From positions 1 to 11,334 of the forward strand of contig JAADEW010000053.1 in the NCBI GenBank assembly GCA_013153205.1: a stretch of 11,334 bases of DNA. Reading direction: 5' to 3'. Source of the stretch: Deferribacteres bacterium. GTDB lineage: Bacteria > Thermosulfidibacterota > Thermosulfidibacteria > Thermosulfidibacterales > Thermosulfidibacteraceae. Numbering within the stretch: position 1 is the first letter of the stretch; every line of letters starts with the position of its first letter. The notes below the pieces were generated by a model. That model worked only from the letters and a program-made list of their open reading frames with translations. It did no database searches and was not told where the DNA came from. Shown piece by piece: positions 1 to 5,380 of this stretch. The position numbers and the translations under genes are program-made.

Positions 1-624
1 GTCCTTCCACGGACCCCACTGCCCAACCTGCCCTATCCAGACATAGATTAACCTCGGGTTAATCTCGGAAAGCTGTCTGTAGCCAATACCCCTTTCATCC
101 GTCCAGCCCGGAGGATAGCCTTCAAATATTATATCAACAGTTTTTGCAAGCTTTTTATAAAGCTCTCTTCCTTCTTCAGTTTCAAGGTTGATGGTTATAG
201 AATATTTATTCCTCATCTCATGGATAAATTCCAAACCGCATTTCTCTCCGGTGTATTGGTCTTCAAGCATATACTCCTCTCTTCCAAAAGGAGTAAGCTT
301 TCTTAACGGGTCACCCTCAGGTGGTTCAACCTTTATCACTTCAGCCCCAAGCTCAGACAGAAGAGAACCAGCAAACATATGGCTCAATCTCCAGAGCCCT
401 ACCTCCAAAACCCTTACCCCCTGCAAAGCTTCGGGCTTACTCCACGCATACTCAAACTTAAAATTATCCTCACACCACTTCCCGAATTCCTCAGCCTTCC
501 TTTTCGCATAAACCTTCATCACCTCTTCTTCTGAAGGCGGAGGAGTTACGGGCCAAGGCCTTTCCTCGCACGACGTTAGCTTAAAGGTATCTTCACGACT
601 CCTAATCTCTACCTCTTTAGCCAT
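1..624 (-). CDS. Class III (CaiB/BaiF family) CoA-transferase, N-terminal part, cut by window edge
   Basis: This frame stays open for 208 codons from an ATG at 624 to the window edge. An SD (AGGAGGT, minus strand, 636-630) lies 5 bases before the ATG. Residues from about 50 onward match the family III CoA-transferase N-terminal domain: LQGVRVLEVG, then a GAEVIKVEPPEGDPLR segment, then NPRLIYVWIGQVGQWGPWKD at the edge. In this family the GPYxxRPGYD motif carries the catalytic aspartate, so the active-site residue lies just outside the window. These enzymes move CoA between carboxylic acids in the cytoplasm, through an aspartyl-CoA thioester. The roughly 50-residue charged extension before the usual start is not part of the core fold; I recall similar extensions in anaerobe paralogues but cannot confirm it here. 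The substrate cannot be told. It is divergent from the GNAT gene and has its own probable promoter at 774-802. Confidence 0.85.
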   Translation of the reverse strand, partial: MAKEVEIRSREDTFKLTSCEERPWPVTPPPSEEEVMKVYAKRKAEEFGKWCEDNFKFEYAWSKPEALQGVRVLEVGLWRLSHMFAGSLLSELGAEVIKVEPPEGDPLRKLTPFGREEYMLEDQYTGEKCGLEFIHEMRNKYSITINLETEEGRELYKKLAKTVDIIFEGYPPGWTDERGIGYRQLSEINPRLIYVWIGQVGQWGPWKD

Positions 625-773
625 TTTCTACCTCCTAAATAATATGATGTTAAAAACAATCCGAATTTGACCGCACTTTACCCATCTATCACCCCCTTTC
701 TGACTTTCGTAAAGCGTGAAATTATGCATAAAAATCACTCTCACCAGATTTCATAAATTGTTTTGTTATCCCC

Positions 774-802
774 TATATAAACGATTAAAAAGAACATGTC
801 AA
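774..802 (-). promoter_or_regulatory. Probable sigma-70 promoter for the CoA-transferase gene
   Basis: Read on the minus strand there is a perfect -35 box TTGACA (802-797), a 17-base spacer and a -10 box TATATA (779-774, 4 of 6 consensus). Transcription would start near 767-768, giving a leader of about 140 bases before the ATG at 624. The leader is long enough to hold regulation, but I see no recognisable riboswitch in it. Confidence 0.55.
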
Positions 803-868
803 GATAAAATAAAAAGCTTTATCAAAAACTGCAAAGAAGTTTCTAATCTATAAATACCTACAAAACCT

Positions 869-887
869 AAATGTATTCATTACATTT
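869..887. repeat. Inverted repeat AAATGTA-N5-TACATTT, possible operator
   Basis: Two perfect 7-base arms (869-875 and 881-887) are separated by 5 bases, 19 bases in all. The size and symmetry fit a dimeric helix-turn-helix repressor site. It lies between the two divergent genes, about 70 bases upstream of the minus-strand -35 box and about 135 bases before the GNAT start. In an AT-rich stretch such repeats also arise by chance, and the bound protein is unknown. Confidence 0.3.
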
Positions 888-1010
888 TGCGTAAACAAAT
901 TTTAATTTTACTTAAAATTTTGGAGAAATTTCCCTAAAATTATATAGCGTTTAGGAATATAAAAAGGACATCCTGTTGACTAAAGATTTCAAATAGGTTG
1001 AATAGCTAAA

Positions 1011-1017
1011 AAGGAGG
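1011..1017 (+). promoter_or_regulatory. SD that sets the GNAT start
   Basis: AAGGAGG lies 5 bases before the ATG at 1023. An in-frame GTG at 1017-1019 overlaps the SD itself and so cannot be the start. Confidence 0.8.
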
Positions 1018-1022
1018 TGGTC

Positions 1023-1589
1023 ATGATAGAACTTGTGCTTGAAGAATATCCCAAAACCGTAAAACTCAAAAATGGAGAAGAAATCACAGTAAGACCGCTC
1101 GAACCCAGCGATTTTGAAGCTCTAGTTAGATTCTTTAAAGACGGAGTTGAAGAGGAAGAGACAGCGCTCCTGAAAGACAACATAAAAGACCCCACAGTAA
1201 TAAAAAGATGGTGCGAGAATATAGATTACAAAAGGGTATTCCCCCTTATAGCAGAGAAAGATGGAAAAATAATAGCGGACGGAACCCTGCACATGAGAGA
1301 CTTTGGATGGGCGCAGTTCATAGGAAAAATAAGGTTCGTGGTGAGCAAGGACTACAGAGGAAAAGGTGTGGGAACCATCCTTATAAGAGAGCTCATACAG
1401 GCAGGAGAAAAGCTGAATCTGGATAAACTGTGGGCTGAAGTGGTTGATGTTCAGGAAAAAGCCGAAAGAGCTCTAAGAAAGTCAGGGTTTGAGCCCGCCG
1501 GGACACTGCCACAAATAGCCAAGGACAACGAGGGGAGGCTTCACGACGTGCACATTTTAATCTACCACATCTTCAAGGAAGAATACTGA
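1023..1589 (+). CDS. GNAT-family N-acetyltransferase
   Basis: A 188-residue protein of the GCN5-related acetyltransferase fold, which moves an acetyl group from acetyl-CoA to an amine; the acceptor here is unknown. The N-terminal strand (residues 19-27, EEITVRPLEP) is the usual GNAT opening. Motif A is clear at residues 105-125, with the pyrophosphate-binding RGKGVG at 112-117 followed by a helix. Motif B follows at 137-160 (LWAEVVDVQEKAERALRKSGFEPAG), where the family typically has neighbours that become more similar near a KxGF turn. The C-terminus (HDVHILIYHIF) is the closing strand. The ATG at 1023 is chosen because it is correctly spaced from a strong SD. The gene stands alone on this strand and ends 2 bases from the stop of the converging gene. 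It could act on a small molecule or a protein N-terminus; the sequence does not decide this. Confidence 0.88.
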   Translation: MIELVLEEYPKTVKLKNGEEITVRPLEPSDFEALVRFFKDGVEEEETALLKDNIKDPTVIKRWCENIDYKRVFPLIAEKDGKIIADGTLHMRDFGWAQFIGKIRFVVSKDYRGKGVGTILIRELIQAGEKLNLDKLWAEVVDVQEKAERALRKSGFEPAGTLPQIAKDNEGRLHDVHILIYHIFKEEY

Positions 1590-1591
1590 CA

Positions 1592-2563
1592 TTAATCCTG
1601 TCCCAGCATCCTTAAAACCATATCCTTCGCCTGCTGGGCTTCCCTGAACTCTGGATAAACCTCTAAAGCCCTGTCAAAATACTCCAGAGCCTCTTTAAGC
1701 TTGCCCTTCTGATAAAGGGCAAGCCCTTTGGTGAAACAGGCTCCGGGATGCTTGGGCTCCTTCTCAAGGACTCTATCAAAACAGTATATAGCCCCGTCAA
1801 TATCCCCCACATCCGCCAGAACAATTCCCGTGTTTATGTAAGCCAAATCTTCCCTCTTTTGTATCTGAAGCTGAAGCTCAAAGTAAGCCCTCTTCATATG
1901 CTCCATTGGCTCTTCAAAAACCGGGAAGAGGTGTCCGGGAAGAAACGCTTTTATATTAAGCTTCATCAGATACCTCAAGGATAGGGCAAGCTCCTCAATA
2001 TCTCCACCCTGCGGGTCAGGAGCCGGAAGCAAAGCCCACTCACCCATCATGGGAAAGAGAACGTCCGAAGAAAAAAGAACCGCGTTTGATGTATCGTAAA
2101 GACAGATGGTTCCCGGAGTATGGCCCGGGGTGTATAAAACCTTGAGGGTACGGTTTTCAAGGGCTATGTCCTCGTTGCCTTTTAGAGGCCTCAACCTATC
2201 GCCCAGGCCCATCTCTTCAAAAATCTCCCTCAGTTTTTTGCCTTTAATCACGGCGTCAAGCTCAACCTCGTGCATGTATATTTCCGGCTTAAAGCGGGAA
2301 AGGAGCATAAAAAGCCCCCCCATGTGGTCCATATGGGCATGGGTAATAATCACCTTCTCCACCGCCGAGTCCGGATAATAGTGGGGATAATCGAGCATGA
2401 GTTCCGTGAAGTTTCCCGTATCAACCAAAACCCTACCCTCATCCAGTATGTAGATATTACTGCTCAACCTCCCGTTTCCGTAAAAGAGAAGGTCAATCCC
2501 CTCAAGCTCAGGCAGAAATTCACCCAGGCGGTAGTGCACCTTTTCACTGTTATAAGGATTCAT
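1592..2563 (-). CDS. Metallo-beta-lactamase-fold hydrolase with C-terminal TPR repeats
   Basis: A 323-residue protein with two parts. Residues 20-215 are a metallo-beta-lactamase fold: DTG at 48-50, the metal motif HAHMDH at 75-80, PGHTPG with His148, Asp167 in SSDVLF, and PGH with His211. All ligands for a two-metal site are present, so it should be an active thioester/ester or related hydrolase (glyoxalase II-like superfamily). Residues about 241-274 and 275-308 form two tetratricopeptide repeats (for example AxxCFDRVLEKEP and ALEYFDRALEVYP), which usually bind another protein. No signal peptide is visible, so it is cytoplasmic. The start is firm: ATG at 2563 overlaps the upstream stop as TAATG, with GGAGG 7 bases before it. 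It is the last gene of the trmI operon. The substrate is unknown. Confidence 0.85.
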   Translation of the reverse strand: MNPYNSEKVHYRLGEFLPELEGIDLLFYGNGRLSSNIYILDEGRVLVDTGNFTELMLDYPHYYPDSAVEKVIITHAHMDHMGGLFMLLSRFKPEIYMHEVELDAVIKGKKLREIFEEMGLGDRLRPLKGNEDIALENRTLKVLYTPGHTPGTICLYDTSNAVLFSSDVLFPMMGEWALLPAPDPQGGDIEELALSLRYLMKLNIKAFLPGHLFPVFEEPMEHMKRAYFELQLQIQKREDLAYINTGIVLADVGDIDGAIYCFDRVLEKEPKHPGACFTKGLALYQKGKLKEALEYFDRALEVYPEFREAQQAKDMVLRMLGQD

Positions 2564-2898
2564 TATGCCGCCTCCACCTGCGATAAAATCTTCAAAATCT
2601 TCTCCTTTATCCGCTCCAAATCCTCATCAAAAGACCATGAGGCGTAAAGAATCTGCGGCTCCTCACCGCAGTCCGACAGAACCACCCTCAACCTTGGACC
2701 GTCGTAAGGGGTGCCCAGCTCCCTAACGAAAACCTCCATAACCCCTTCTGCAAATCCGGTTTGAGGCAAAATCTCCAGATGAACATAACCCTTGTAAATC
2801 TTAACATTTATATTGTGAATCAGCCCTTCAAAATCAACATCAAGGCTGATGTAAACTGCGTTGTTTATCTCCCTTACCCTCACCTTACCCACAGCCAC
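2563..2898 (-). CDS. Conserved-looking small protein of unknown function (111 aa)
   Basis: I do not recognise this protein. It is 111 residues long and cytoplasmic by appearance (no signal peptide or membrane segment). Residues 5-60 alternate hydrophobic and polar residues as in a beta sheet (KVRVREINNAVYISLDVDF, then NVKIYKGYVHLEIL), 68-75 is another strand, and 91-108 is a charged amphipathic helix (DEDLERIKEKILKILSQV). The start is a GTG at 2898 with AAGGTGAG just upstream; it overlaps the end of trmI by 14 bases. Its stop overlaps the ATG of the metallo-hydrolase by one base (TAATG). Such tight packing between two recognisable genes, with SDs on each side, supports real expression. By position it may help TrmI or the MBL-TPR protein, but that is a guess. 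Confidence 0.75.
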   Translation of the reverse strand: MAVGKVRVREINNAVYISLDVDFEGLIHNINVKIYKGYVHLEILPQTGFAEGVMEVFVRELGTPYDGPRLRVVLSDCGEEPQILYASWSFDEDLERIKEKILKILSQVEAA

Positions 2899-3655
2899 GT
2901 CTCACCTTCCTTCCGAAAAGTAAAAAGCCAGTGTGAGCCACCATCATGTCGTCGGGACGAAGCCTTTCCGGATTGGTCTTGTATCTCCTGACAAGTATCT
3001 CAACCACCTCCACTCCAACAAAACCCACCTCATCCACAACCTTAAGAACGGAAGAGACCTGATTGGCGGTGGGCAGAAGAAACCCTATGCTTCCTCCCGA
3101 ACGCAAGGCATCCCACGCACTCTTCACGAGAGGCTCCGGATACTTCACATCTATAAAAGCCGCATCCACATCCCTCTCGTCAAAGCCGTCCTCTCCCCTT
3201 GCCACCTTAAAAACGACCCACTCGTCAAGACCAACCTTCCTCAAATTAGTGCGGGCGAGGCGGCTGAACTCCTCCCTTGCCTCATAGGTGTAAACCCTTC
3301 CAAAGGGCCTGACATAGTAGGAAAACGCCATGGTCAGAGCGCCCGAACCCGTTCCGCACTCCACCACTCTCTTTCCGGGACCCACGCCGAGCTTTAACAT
3401 GATGTATCCTATGTCCTTGGGATAGATAATCTGGGTCTGCCTTTTAACCCTTTTTATAAAATCATACAGGGTAGGCCGCACAATCCAGTATCTCACGCCT
3501 TTGGTGGTCTTCACGCAATCACCGTAATCGAGCTGAGTAAGGGCAGAAAGGTCTATGTTGCCCTTGTGGGTGCCGAAGACCCTGTCCTCAACCTTTAAAA
3601 GAAACTCTTTCCCGTCTTCCCCAACAAGAAGAACGAAATCCCCTTTTCTTATCAT
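2885..3655 (-). CDS. trmI: tRNA (adenine58-N1)-methyltransferase, TrmI/Trm61 family
   Basis: A 256-residue cytoplasmic enzyme that would methylate N1 of A58 in the T-loop of tRNA with S-adenosylmethionine, a modification linked to heat stability of tRNA. The N-terminal 70 residues form the small beta domain typical of TrmI (DFVLLVGEDGKEFLLKV...). The SAM-binding motif I is ECGTGSG at 99-105, preceded by IYPKDIGYIMLKLGVGPG, and the acidic end of strand 2 is Glu125. The family's C-terminal signature RPDDMMVAHTGFL is at 233-245. Motif IV reads DVKYPE (169-174) where the family usually has a DxPDPW-like sequence. The length is normal for the family. The start ATG at 3655 has AAGG 5 bases upstream. 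It is the first gene of a three-gene minus-strand operon, divergent from bioD with only 48 bases between. Some TrmI homologues also modify A57. Confidence 0.88.
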   Translation of the reverse strand: MIRKGDFVLLVGEDGKEFLLKVEDRVFGTHKGNIDLSALTQLDYGDCVKTTKGVRYWIVRPTLYDFIKRVKRQTQIIYPKDIGYIMLKLGVGPGKRVVECGTGSGALTMAFSYYVRPFGRVYTYEAREEFSRLARTNLRKVGLDEWVVFKVARGEDGFDERDVDAAFIDVKYPEPLVKSAWDALRSGGSIGFLLPTANQVSSVLKVVDEVGFVGVEVVEILVRRYKTNPERLRPDDMMVAHTGFLLFGRKVRRGCG

Positions 3656-3703
3656 GCCTGCCTTTGTATTATGTTTATCAGACCAAATTCAAGAGGCAGG
3701 AGC
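3656..3703. promoter_or_regulatory. bioD: Short divergent region between trmI and bioD with shared -10-like sequence
   Basis: Only 48 bases separate the two start codons. On the plus strand TATTAT (3667-3672, 5 of 6 consensus) could be the -10 box of bioD, with a poor -35 (TTTTCT, 3644-3649, 17-base spacer) inside the trmI coding start; transcription would begin near 3679. The same bases read CATAAT on the minus strand, but that would start trmI within about 6 bases of its ATG, so trmI probably uses a promoter inside bioD. The bioD SD is AAGAGG at 3691-3696. Confidence 0.3.
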
Positions 3704-4360
3704 ATGGGAAAAGGATTTTTGATAACCGCAACGGACACAGGAGTGGGAAAAACATTTATAGGATGCTGTCTGATGCAGGCTTTCAGCGATATGGGGCTGT
3801 CGGTATTCCCCTTTAAACCGGTAGAAACCGGCTGTGAACCCGAACCCCAAGATGCGTTAAACCTCCTGAAACACGCATCCATCAACCTAAAGCTAAACGA
3901 AGTTTGTCCCTACACCTTCAAAGAACCGTTAGCTCCCATAGTAGCCGAAAGGATAGAAGGAAAAAAAATAGACATCTCAAAGATAGAAAAGCTATACAGA
4001 AATGCCCTGAAAAGATTTGACATCGTCATGGTGGAAGGAGCAGGAGGGCTTCTCGTTCCCATAACGGGAAGATTTACCTACGCTGACCTTGCGAATCTGC
4101 TCAATCTTCCCCTGATAATCGTGGCAAGGAGCAAGCTGGGAACCATCAACCATACCCTCCTCACGGTGAGACTGGCTCAGGCTCAAGGGCTGAAAGTAAT
4201 GGCGGTTATCCTTAATCAATACGAAGGAAAGGATACGGCAGAAAAGACCAACCCGGAAGTCATAAATGAGCTGTCCCACATTCCTGTATTTCGGGTGCCG
4301 ATAATGGAAGAGCCAGCGCCACTAACGGAGATAGCTGAGTTCATACATGCGAATCTATAA
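3704..4360 (+). CDS. bioD: Dethiobiotin synthetase
   Basis: A 218-residue enzyme that closes the ureido ring of biotin: 7,8-diaminononanoate + CO2 + ATP gives dethiobiotin, in the cytoplasm. The ATP-binding loop TATDTGVGKT is at 8-17 (Lys16), KPVETG at 38-43 carries the second conserved lysine, Asp50 matches the metal-binding aspartate of the family, and VEGAGGLLVP at 110-119 carries the metal-binding Glu111. RSKLGTINH (142-150) is the family motif near the dimer interface. The loop has Ala9 where the E. coli enzyme has Gly (TGTDTEVGKT). The ATG at 3704 is preferred to an in-frame ATG at 3671 because it follows AAGAGG by 7 bases and matches the family's usual N-terminus. No other biotin gene is in the window. 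The end overlaps the next gene by 14 bases, so the two are probably co-transcribed. Confidence 0.92.
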   Translation: MGKGFLITATDTGVGKTFIGCCLMQAFSDMGLSVFPFKPVETGCEPEPQDALNLLKHASINLKLNEVCPYTFKEPLAPIVAERIEGKKIDISKIEKLYRNALKRFDIVMVEGAGGLLVPITGRFTYADLANLLNLPLIIVARSKLGTINHTLLTVRLAQAQGLKVMAVILNQYEGKDTAEKTNPEVINELSHIPVFRVPIMEEPAPLTEIAEFIHANL

Positions 4361-5129
4361 CATATCACAAGCCCAGCTAAAAGAGCTTTTAAGCAGTAGA
4401 GGAAACATTCTGCAGGGCAAAATTCTTGCCGTAAGCAGAGGCAAGGTGGTAATAGACTTTGGCTCCTTCATAGGCGAAGGGAAATGGGAGGCTGACCTCC
4501 CCCTTCCCGAAAAAGGAGAAACCCTCACCTTTGCCGTAAAAAGCAGAAAGTTTCCACTGGTTCTCAAGGTCATAAAGGCAAAAAGCAAGGTTGAATTTGA
4601 AAGGCTCCCCGAAATAGAGATTCAAAACATTGAGCAGAAAGAGCAGAAAGAGGAGATTGCCAACTTTCTAAAAGCCATCCTCTCCATAAAAAGGCACAAA
4701 GAAAAAAGTATGCCGGAAGGGGAAAAGGCAAAGGAAGCCGCGAAAACAACCTCAAAAACGGAAGATACCCCTGTATTTGCAATGCTCATTCCCATCAAAG
4801 TTGATGATTCGCAATATGAGCTTAAATTAATAATAAACTACGACGAAGAGGAAGAGATTTACATGGTCAGCTTTGTAACCTCAACAAAAGAGCTGGGAAA
4901 TGTTAAGGCTGACCTATACTACACTCCCACCAAAGGGAAAAAGCTCATAATAAACCTTCAAACCTCACAAAAAGAGGCAAAGAAGCTCATGGAAAAGAAA
5001 AAGGGAGAGCTTGAAGCAAACCTCAAAAAGTTAGGATTTACCCCCTACATCAATGTTACCTACAACCCAAATGTAAACAAAAACATGCCGTTTCAGTTTA
5101 GAAAATCCCTTATAGAAAAGAGGGTGTGA
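4347..5129 (+). CDS. FliK-like (hook-length control domain) protein
   Basis: A 260-residue protein with three regions. Residues 18-76 look like a small beta domain (ILQGKILAVSRGKVVIDFG, then KGETLTFAVKSR). Residues 90-140 are a very charged Lys/Glu-rich linker. Residues 141-240 resemble the C-terminal domain of FliK: IPIKVDDSQYELKLIINY, LGNVKADLYY, then a helix with LEANLKKLGFTPYINVTY, the usual ending of this fold. FliK measures hook or needle length and tells FlhB to switch export substrates. The N-terminal beta domain plus FliK C-domain recalls the YlqG type of Bacillus rather than a true FliK. It starts inside bioD (14-base overlap) with a weak SD, so coupling is likely, and its TGA overlaps the next ATG as TGATG. 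Sequence identity to known FliK looks low, so the family call rests on pattern plus neighbour. Confidence 0.62.
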   Translation: MRIYNISQAQLKELLSSRGNILQGKILAVSRGKVVIDFGSFIGEGKWEADLPLPEKGETLTFAVKSRKFPLVLKVIKAKSKVEFERLPEIEIQNIEQKEQKEEIANFLKAILSIKRHKEKSMPEGEKAKEAAKTTSKTEDTPVFAMLIPIKVDDSQYELKLIINYDEEEEIYMVSFVTSTKELGNVKADLYYTPTKGKKLIINLQTSQKEAKKLMEKKKGELEANLKKLGFTPYINVTYNPNVNKNMPFQFRKSLIEKRV

Positions 5130-5380
5130 TGCAGATTAGAAAAGCCGTTGCTCTCAAAATGGAAGAGGAAGAAGTTCCCAAGGTAGTGGCCAAGGGCAAA
5201 GGGGCTGTAGCCGAGAAGATACTGGAAATCGCGAGAAAGCACGGCGTTCCCATAAGAAGAGACAAGCCCCTAACGGAAGCCCTCATGGCTCTTGAAGTGG
5301 GACAGGAGATACCTCCTGAGCTTTACAGAGCCATAGCAGAAGTCATGGCTTTCGTTTACAACCTCAAGAAGAAGCCCTAA
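5129..5380 (+). CDS. Small FlhB C-terminal-domain protein (FlhX/YlqH type)
   Basis: An 83-residue protein matching only the end of FlhB/YscU, the export-apparatus switch protein. AVALKMEEEEVPKVVAKGKG (6-25) aligns with the part just after the NPTH autocleavage site of FlhB, and IARKHGVPIRRDKPLTEAL with VGQEIPPELYRAIAEVMAFVY (35-77) is the family's most typical stretch. The membrane domain and the NPTH motif are absent. Stand-alone versions are known (YlqH in Bacillus; FlhX in Helicobacter, which can replace the cleaved FlhB fragment). The ATG at 5129 overlaps the upstream stop as TGATG, with AGAGGG four bases before it; a GTG at 5126 is a less likely start. Its FliK-like neighbour is the expected binding partner. 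It is cytoplasmic. The stop overlaps the stop of the converging transglycosylase gene by 4 bases. Confidence 0.85.
   Translation: MQIRKAVALKMEEEEVPKVVAKGKGAVAEKILEIARKHGVPIRRDKPLTEALMALEVGQEIPPELYRAIAEVMAFVYNLKKKP

Larger units (their letters stand above)
625..1022. other. AT-rich divergent intergenic region
   Basis: This is about 400 bases between two divergent genes with no convincing coding frame and no RNA gene that I can see. It is far richer in A and T than the flanking genes. It holds the SD of the CoA-transferase (630-636), a probable minus-strand sigma-70 promoter (774-802), a perfect 7-base inverted repeat (869-887), an imperfect GGAGAAATTTCCC palindrome (922-934) and the SD of the GNAT gene (1011-1017). 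For the plus strand only weak promoter candidates are visible, for example TTGGAG at 920-925 with TATAGC at 943-948 (17-base spacer), or a TATAAA at 958-963 without a good -35 box. Confidence 0.8.

Noticed and set aside
188..511. A 107-codon open frame on the plus strand
   Set aside because: It is antisense to the CoA-transferase, whose minus-strand frame is open to the window edge and matches a known family.
922..934. GGAGAAATTTCCC palindrome
   Set aside because: It is short, imperfect and lies in an AT-rich stretch where such symmetry is common; there is no evidence for a function.
976..1004. TTGACT-N17-TGAATA as promoter of the GNAT gene
   Set aside because: Transcription would start at about 1011, right at the SD, leaving almost no leader; the -10 is also poor.
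3668..3673. CATAAT as the -10 box of trmI
   Set aside because: It would start the transcript within about 6 bases of the trmI ATG and leave no SD.
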